Assembly: GCA_026705025.1 (NCBI GenBank)
Contig: JAPPBN010000054.1
Location: 1-64,000, forward strand
Direction of reading: 5' to 3'
DNA: 64,000 bases
Source of the DNA: Bin125 sp026705025
Lineage (GTDB): Bacteria > Chloroflexota > Dehalococcoidia > Bin125
Below, piece by piece: positions 59,692-64,000 of this stretch (within the stretch, counting starts at the first letter, position 1; every line of letters begins with the position of its first letter). Below the pieces are notes generated by a model, which had not been told where the DNA came from, made no database searches, and saw only the letters and a list, made by a program, of their open reading frames with translations. The translations under genes were made by a program, and so were the position numbers.

Positions 59692-60264
59692 ATGGAAGGT
59701 CTCGTCATCGCGCTGATCCGCGTCGCCGGCTCGCTGCCGGTCTTGCGCTGGGCGTTCGTCGGCGGCTTAATCGCCGTCTTCATCGATCTGTCCGACCTCT
59801 TCTTGCGCCAGGCGATTGATCTCGGCGGACTCTCCAACTACCAGGAATGGGACAAGTGGGTCGACCAGGTCTACATCTGGCTGTTCCTGATCGTCGCGCT
59901 GCAGTGGTCGGGCTGGGAGCGCCGGGTGGCGCTGGGACTGTTCGGCTGGCGCTTCATCGGCTTCCTCGCCTTTGCCGCGGGTGCCGGGCGCGAGGTCCTG
60001 ATCTTCTTCCCCCACGTCTTCGAGTTCTGGTTCCTGTTTGTCGCCGCACGGCCGCACTGGCCGTCGAGGCTCCGCCCCGGCTGGGCCGAGGCTGCCGACG
60101 GCACTCCCGCCCCCCTCACCCGCCCCGAAGCGATCCGCTGGCTGCTCTTCCTCGCCGCCCTCAAGATCTTCCACGAGTACACCCTGCACACCGGTAAGTG
60201 GTTCGACAGGTGTTCACCGATCGAGTTCTTCGAGAACCTCAGCGACTGCATCGGCCCGGTCTAG
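59692..60264 (+). CDS. Uncharacterised integral membrane protein
   Basis: A 190-residue hydrophobic protein starting at ATG 59692. About four membrane segments are visible: 4-32 (ending in an acidic DLSDLF), 57-72, 75-97 and 148-160. The loops are rich in Trp and aromatic residues (YQEWDKWVDQVYIW). Two Cys lie near the C-terminus (FDRCSPIEFFENLSDCIG). The acidic residue inside helix 1 and the conserved-looking HVFEFWFLF are unusual. I do not recognise a family, and it is separated from phoU by a terminator-like repeat. Confidence 0.65.
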   Translation: MEGLVIALIRVAGSLPVLRWAFVGGLIAVFIDLSDLFLRQAIDLGGLSNYQEWDKWVDQVYIWLFLIVALQWSGWERRVALGLFGWRFIGFLAFAAGAGREVLIFFPHVFEFWFLFVAARPHWPSRLRPGWAEAADGTPAPLTRPEAIRWLLFLAALKIFHEYTLHTGKWFDRCSPIEFFENLSDCIGPV

Positions 60265-60760
60265 GCTCCCTCCCTCCGACGCCCCGCACGAGATGCGGGG
60301 CCCAGAGTACGCCGCCCCTCCCGGCGGACCTCCCGAGCACCATCCCTACCAGGGATTACAGCCCCGTCGCGCTCAGCGATCACGGTCTAGCCCCCGCGTC
60401 AAGCGCGGGGGATCGGAGGGAGGGGTTCGATGCCCCGTGCTTGACAGGGGGCCCAGACCGCGATCATCGCTCGCGACCACACCCCGATCATCCCCGCACC
60501 CACACCACGCCCCCTCCGACGCCTCGCACTTGCCTGCGCCTGGCTAGAACAGGGGATGCGGGGCCCACAACGTGCAGCCCCTCCCACGGATCCACCGAGC
60601 AGCATCCCTGCCAGAGATCACAGCCTCGTCGCGCTCAACGACCACGGTCTGGCCCCCGCGTCGAGCGCGGGGGATCGGGGAGGGGGTTCGATGCCCCGCA
60701 CTCGATGCGGGGCCCAGACCGAGATCCCAACTCGCGACCACACTTTGATCACCCCCTCAG
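60265..60760. repeat. Two diverged tandem copies (about 263-bp period) built of palindromes
   Basis: Copy 1 (about 60265-60500) and copy 2 (about 60508-60760) align over most of their length: CTCCGACGC, GATGCGGGGCCCA, GCTCA-CGA-CACGGTCT, CCCCCGCGTC-AGCGCGGGGGATCGG, GGTTCGATGCCCCG, GGGCCCAGACCG, CTCGCGACCACA. Each holds three hairpins. Part of the unit recurs inverted near 50570. The 600-bp gap 60265-60864 carries no gene I can support; its last 100 bp is less GC-rich and leads into the next gene. Confidence 0.6.
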
Positions 60761-60864
60761 CCCCACCACGCCCTTCCGACAACCCCAATACAACCTCACC
60801 AACCCAACACAGAACATATGTACCTACTATGGATCCCCATCGCAACCGAAAGGACAACCGACCC

Positions 60865-61260
60865 ATGCCCGCCCTGACCGCCGCCAACCACACCACCCAC
60901 GCCAACCCGCCTCTGCCGTTCACCAGAGACGCCATTATCAACCAGCTCCAGCGACAGGCCACCAACGGACCCGCCTATGTCCAGCACAGCGCCACCAAGG
61001 CCCTCGCCCACCTCAAGAGCCTCTACGCCGAAGCCCGCTACGAAGCCAAACAACGGTTCGACGCAGTCCGCGACGCCGCCAAGGACCACGTCGACCAAGC
61101 CCACGACGCCGGCGCCGAGATCACTCGCAAGCTCAACCAGTACATGGAAGAGGCCGGCGTCACCAGCCTCGCCGACTTCTCCCCGCTGGCCACCAAAAGC
61201 AAATCAGAGCAAGACGACGACGAAGAGGCGGCCAAGATGGACGATGACGATGTCCCCTAA
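60865..61260 (+). CDS. Small helical protein with acidic tail
   Basis: A 131-residue protein from ATG 60865 with AAAGGA upstream; longer in-frame starts run into the repeat region. Residues about 20-95 are predicted by eye to be one or two long amphipathic helices rich in Ala, Lys, Arg and Glu (KSLYAEARYEAKQRFDAVRDAAKDHVDQAHDAG). The tail is strongly acidic (EQDDDEEAAKMDDDD). No signal or membrane segment. It resembles stress-type or scaffold helical proteins only in composition, and I recognise no family. The next small frame overlaps its end. Confidence 0.6.
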   Translation: MPALTAANHTTHANPPLPFTRDAIINQLQRQATNGPAYVQHSATKALAHLKSLYAEARYEAKQRFDAVRDAAKDHVDQAHDAGAEITRKLNQYMEEAGVTSLADFSPLATKSKSEQDDDEEAAKMDDDDVP

Positions 61261-61513
61261 TCCCCATGACCCGTCGGTGCGCGCCGCGCTCGCGACGCTG
61301 CACCGGCTGCGCGGTTTTTCTCCCACCGCTCGCCAGCTCACCTTCTTGGACGCGCTCCTTGGCGCCCCCTGCCCGCCCAACGACCAAGATTCCGGCGCGG
61401 ACCGCCTCACCCTGCCCGCCGGCTCTTTCCCGTTACCCCTCGACCGGAACTCGGGGTATCCTGCTCACGTTGTGTGTTCGACGCTGCCAAGTTTCCACAA
61501 GACCTTGAGGTAA
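61250..61513 (+). CDS. Possible small protein, weak support
   Basis: An 87-residue frame from ATG 61250 overlapping the preceding gene by 11 bp and ending 3 bp before the ABC ATPase start. The first 60 residues (VRAALATLHRLRGFSPTARQLTFLDALLG) look protein-like. The last part runs through what could be the promoter or leader of the ATPase operon. No family recognised; it may not be real. Confidence 0.3.
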   Translation: MSPNPHDPSVRAALATLHRLRGFSPTARQLTFLDALLGAPCPPNDQDSGADRLTLPAGSFPLPLDRNSGYPAHVVCSTLPSFHKTLR

Positions 61514-61516
61514 CCG

Positions 61517-62464
61517 ATGACGACCAATGCGGCGCTCCCGCCCATTCGTCCAGACGAGATGCTGGCCGAACAGCACGTGATCTGCCGCGATCTGTTCAAG
61601 ATCTACAAAATCGCCGACCTCGAAGTCGTCGCCTTGCGCGGCCTCGACCTGACGGTCGGTCGGGGCGAGGTCCTGGCCATCGTCGGCGCGTCCGGTTCGG
61701 GCAAGTCGACTCTGCTCAACGTGCTCGCCGGTCTCGACGTGCCTTCCGCCGGACAGGCCTACGTCAACAAGGCAGACCTGCTCGCGCTCACCGAGCAGGA
61801 GCTGGTTGACTACCGGCGTGAGGAAGTGGGCTTCGTCTGGCAGCAGACCGGCCGCAATCTGATTCCCTACCTCAATGCTCAGCAGAACATCGAAGTGCCG
61901 ATGATCCTCGCCGGGCGCTCGCGCAAACACGCGCGAGAGCGGGCCTTGCAGCTGCTCCAGGCGGTCCGCCTAATGGACAAGCGCAAGCAGCGCCCGGACC
62001 AGTTGTCCGGCGGTGAGCAGCAGCGGGTGTCAATCGGCGTCGCACTGGCCAACGATCCACCGCTGCTACTGGCCGACGAGCCGACCGGTGAATTAGACAC
62101 GCACACCTCGGAGGAGATCTTCCATCTCTTCCGCAGCCTCTCCAACCAGTTCGGGCTGACGGTCATCATCGTCACCCACGACCCCGCGATCGCCGCTCGC
62201 GTCGATCGCGTCGTGGCGATTCGCGACGGCACTATTGCGACCGAAACGGTGCGCCGTGTCGAGAACCCGGGAACGGAAATCGCAGAGGTCGTCCACGAAG
62301 AATTCGCGGTCGTCGACGGCGCCGGTCGATTGCAGATTCCCAAGCCGCTGCTGGACCAGGTCGCGTTGGGCCGCCGTGCGTACGTGGACTCGCGCGATGG
62401 TCGGATCGTGATCACGCCGGCGCACGAGGCCGAAGCGGCGGAAGAAGAGGCCGAACAGCGATGA
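61517..62464 (+). CDS. ABC transporter ATP-binding protein, LolD/MacB type
   Basis: A 315-residue ATPase. It has Walker A GASGSGKST (57-65), a Q-loop (WQQTGRNLIPYL), signature LSGGEQQRVSIG, Walker B LLADEPTGELD and H-loop THD. ADEPTGELD is the usual Walker B of ATPases that serve FtsX-like permeases. After the ATPase core there are about 80 extra residues (VVHEEFAVVDGAGRLQIPKPLLDQ...RIVITPA) that resemble a small beta-rich regulatory or AbrB-like domain, ending in an acidic helix. It overlaps the next ATPase by 4 bp, so the two are made together and probably heterodimerise. No permease follows within the window. Confidence 0.88.
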   Translation: MTTNAALPPIRPDEMLAEQHVICRDLFKIYKIADLEVVALRGLDLTVGRGEVLAIVGASGSGKSTLLNVLAGLDVPSAGQAYVNKADLLALTEQELVDYRREEVGFVWQQTGRNLIPYLNAQQNIEVPMILAGRSRKHARERALQLLQAVRLMDKRKQRPDQLSGGEQQRVSIGVALANDPPLLLADEPTGELDTHTSEEIFHLFRSLSNQFGLTVIIVTHDPAIAARVDRVVAIRDGTIATETVRRVENPGTEIAEVVHEEFAVVDGAGRLQIPKPLLDQVALGRRAYVDSRDGRIVITPAHEAEAAEEEAEQR

Positions 62465-63570
62465 CCACTTCAGTTCCCACCAATGGCATAGCGGCCCGCA
62501 GCCAGACCGACCTGGTGGTTGACGTACACAACGTCTCCCGACGATTCGTGGTCGGCAGTGAAGAGATCTGGGCGGTGCGTGATGCTTCGTTGCAGGTCGC
62601 CCAGGGCGAGTTCGTCGCGCTGATCGGTCGCTCGGGATCGGGCAAGACGACCTTGCTCAACCTGATCGCCGGGCTCGATTCGCCGACATCCGGTCACGTC
62701 ATGATCGACGGCGAGAACATCACCGAATACAACGAGCGCCAGCTCACCCAGTTGCGCCGACACCGAGTGGGGTTCGTCTTCCAGTCGTTCGGGCTGCTGC
62801 CCTTGCTGTCGGCCTACGAGAACGTCGAACTCTCGCTGCGTATCGCCGGCGCCGGAATCCGCGAGCGCCGCCGCCGGGCGGACGAGCTGCTGGAAGCGGT
62901 CGGCCTCGCCGGACGCGCGCGTCACCGGCCCTATGAACTCTCGGGCGGCGAACAACAGCGAGTCGCCATCGCTCGGGCGCTGGCCAACTCACCAGCGCTG
63001 ATCCTCGCCGACGAGCCGACCGGTGAGTTGGACTCGACGACCGCGGTCTCGATCTTCCGCCTGCTCCACGATCTCGTCGTGGAGCAGGGTGTGACGATCA
63101 TCACGACCACGCACGACCGCACCGTGATGGAATTGGTGCCGAGGGTCGAGGAGATGCGCGACGGCCATCTGCTTGAGCCGGAAGAGCAGGAACTGTTCCG
63201 CTACACGGTTCGGGACGAGCGCTCGCGCTTCGCGGCCGAGCTGCCGACCGATGTCCAGGACGAAGTCGCGGCCGTTCGCACGCACGCCGCCGACTTCGCT
63301 CCGACGGTAGAAGAGCGGGTCGCTGCCGAGATCGCCGCGCACCCGGAACTCACGGAAGACCAGGCCCGGCACGTCTTCGGCGCCGATCGGACGCCGGAAC
63401 CAGTCGAGCCGGCGGCAGTCGCCACATCCTCGGAGTCGGAAGAGGAAGCCGATGCGGCTTGGCGGCCGGAGATTCCCGACGCCGAACCGCCCAGCGAAGA
63501 AGAGGCGACGTTCGCCCCGCCGCCCGGCGTCGAGCGTCCAACCTGGGCGCGCCCCAGCGAGGACCAGTGA
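62461..63570 (+). CDS. ABC transporter ATP-binding protein, LolD/MacB type, with long acidic tail
   Basis: A 369-residue ATPase. It has Walker A GRSGSGKTT, Q-loop FQSFGLLPLLSAYENV, signature LSGGEQQRVAIA, Walker B LILADEPTGELD and H-loop TTHD. The core ends at about 245. The remaining 125 residues are acidic and Pro-rich (TVEERVAAEIAAHPELTEDQ...PPSEEEATFAPPPGVERP) and probably disordered. The ATG overlaps the stop of the upstream ATPase. Together they fit an FtsX-type exporter or lipoprotein-handling complex; the large permeases at 4970 and 8579 are possible partners, but that is inference. Confidence 0.88.
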   Translation: MTTSVPTNGIAARSQTDLVVDVHNVSRRFVVGSEEIWAVRDASLQVAQGEFVALIGRSGSGKTTLLNLIAGLDSPTSGHVMIDGENITEYNERQLTQLRRHRVGFVFQSFGLLPLLSAYENVELSLRIAGAGIRERRRRADELLEAVGLAGRARHRPYELSGGEQQRVAIARALANSPALILADEPTGELDSTTAVSIFRLLHDLVVEQGVTIITTTHDRTVMELVPRVEEMRDGHLLEPEEQELFRYTVRDERSRFAAELPTDVQDEVAAVRTHAADFAPTVEERVAAEIAAHPELTEDQARHVFGADRTPEPVEPAAVATSSESEEEADAAWRPEIPDAEPPSEEEATFAPPPGVERPTWARPSEDQ

Positions 63571-63580
63571 CGAGCAACCG

Positions 63581-64000
63581 CTACGGTTCCGTCTCGATCC
63601 GGGTCAGAACGAATCGCCGCGGCTGCTGATCCCAGCGGATCAGCCGATGCGGCGGCTCGATCTCATACCAGGCCCGAGAGACTTCCACCCCCGGCGTGGC
63701 CACCACCTGCCAGACCACGACGTCGCCCTCGGGCCCGCGCAGCGTGTCCTGGCCCCGCACCGCGACCTGGACTAGCTGGCTGCGCCGCTGGACCACGTTG
63801 ACCGATCGATAGGTCAGCTCCAGGTCCTGCGCAAACGCCAGCGAGCGCCAGAGCCAGGCCGAGGAATCGTTGTCAAACGCGAACACTCCCGCCTCCACCG
63901 TCTCCTCGGTCACCTCGCCATCCTCATCAAGAACGACATACGCTGACACCTCACCGTCGGCGTCGGCGCGATAGTCGGCCTCGGCGGTCACGGTCCTCTC
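63581..64000 (-). CDS. Unrecognised protein, C-terminal part (runs off the window)
   Basis: The frame is open from the right edge (64000) and ends with a stop at 63581-63583, leaving 139 residues; a GTG at 63991 is probably internal. The visible part is rich in strands (AYVVLDEDGEVTEETVEAGVFAFDNDSS, VVQRRSQLVQVAVRGQD, VVVWQVVATPGVEV), with a C-terminal RLIRWDQQPRRFVLTRIE. It has no membrane helix here. I do not recognise a family. It converges with the ATPase pair (10-bp gap). Confidence 0.6.
   Translation of the reverse strand, partial: ERTVTAEADYRADADGEVSAYVVLDEDGEVTEETVEAGVFAFDNDSSAWLWRSLAFAQDLELTYRSVNVVQRRSQLVQVAVRGQDTLRGPEGDVVVWQVVATPGVEVSRAWYEIEPPHRLIRWDQQPRRFVLTRIETEP

Noticed and set aside
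60198..60860. Long plus-strand frames of Pro/Arg/Ser-rich sequence after the membrane protein
   Set aside because: They are translations of the two tandem repeat copies; the same peptide pieces appear twice because the DNA does.

Overview
The window is high-GC, densely coded bacterial chromosome. Several signs suggest Chloroflexota, possibly a Dehalococcoidia/SAR202-like lineage: repeated CaiB-type CoA-transferases, crotonases and F420/FMN-type LLM oxidoreductases, an AGAAC-N4-GTTCT LexA-type operator, very long FtsX-like permeases, and many short GC-rich intergenic palindromes. This placement is an inference from gene content; there is no rRNA or other taxonomic marker. I saw no tRNA, rRNA, CRISPR array, phage or intact insertion sequence.

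Layout. 1-4.7 kb: the end of a MoxR/CbbQ-type AAA+ ATPase, a phosphoesterase, and a giant VWA protein (NorD/CbbO type) with a helical-repeat N-terminus. 5-12 kb: two divergent FtsX-like permeases of about 1,135 residues without a local ATPase. 12-15 kb: two tandem MFS exporters. 15-24.6 kb: mixed metabolism (ilvD, a secreted-type nuclease, an alpha/beta hydrolase, an AtzG/AtzE-like amidase pair, two crotonases, a CoA-transferase) interrupted by a solitary HsdR-N restriction-like protein. 24.8-29.4 kb: two paralogous exported proteins with Cys-paired Ig-like modules, one ending in RCC1 repeats. 29.4-34.1 kb: an SOS-controlled imuB-dnaE2 mutagenesis operon. 34.4-46.7 kb: LLM oxidoreductase, M28-like protein, CoA-transferase, SDR, MBL hydrolase, two R2-like ferritin-fold proteins (one apparently without its metal site), a peptide-type binding lipoprotein, a crotonase, DUF429 and DinB proteins. 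47.6-50.4 kb: a less GC-rich, overlapping three-gene operon (methyltransferase, FRG, DUF262) that looks like an uncharacterised defence cassette. 50.9-59.6 kb: an LLM oxidoreductase, then a complete phosphate regulon in the order phoB-phoR-pstS-pstC-pstA-pstB-phoU with candidate PHO boxes. 59.7-64 kb: a membrane protein, a repeat-rich spacer, small proteins, and two LolD/MacB-type ABC ATPases that could serve FtsX-like permeases such as those at 5-12 kb.

Two items are the best candidates for something undescribed. The first is the methyltransferase-FRG-DUF262 operon. The second is a family of strictly 10-bp-phased direct repeats (core CYGRAC). Two copies lie at the same distance from a conserved block upstream of unrelated genes (34.3 kb and 46.8 kb), and two further arrays lie beside the defence-like operon. 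Other notable points are the R2-like pair with a degenerate partner split by a hairpin mobile element, the about 37-residue solenoid repeats in the VWA protein, and an unnamed N-terminal module shared by the two exported Cys-rich proteins.
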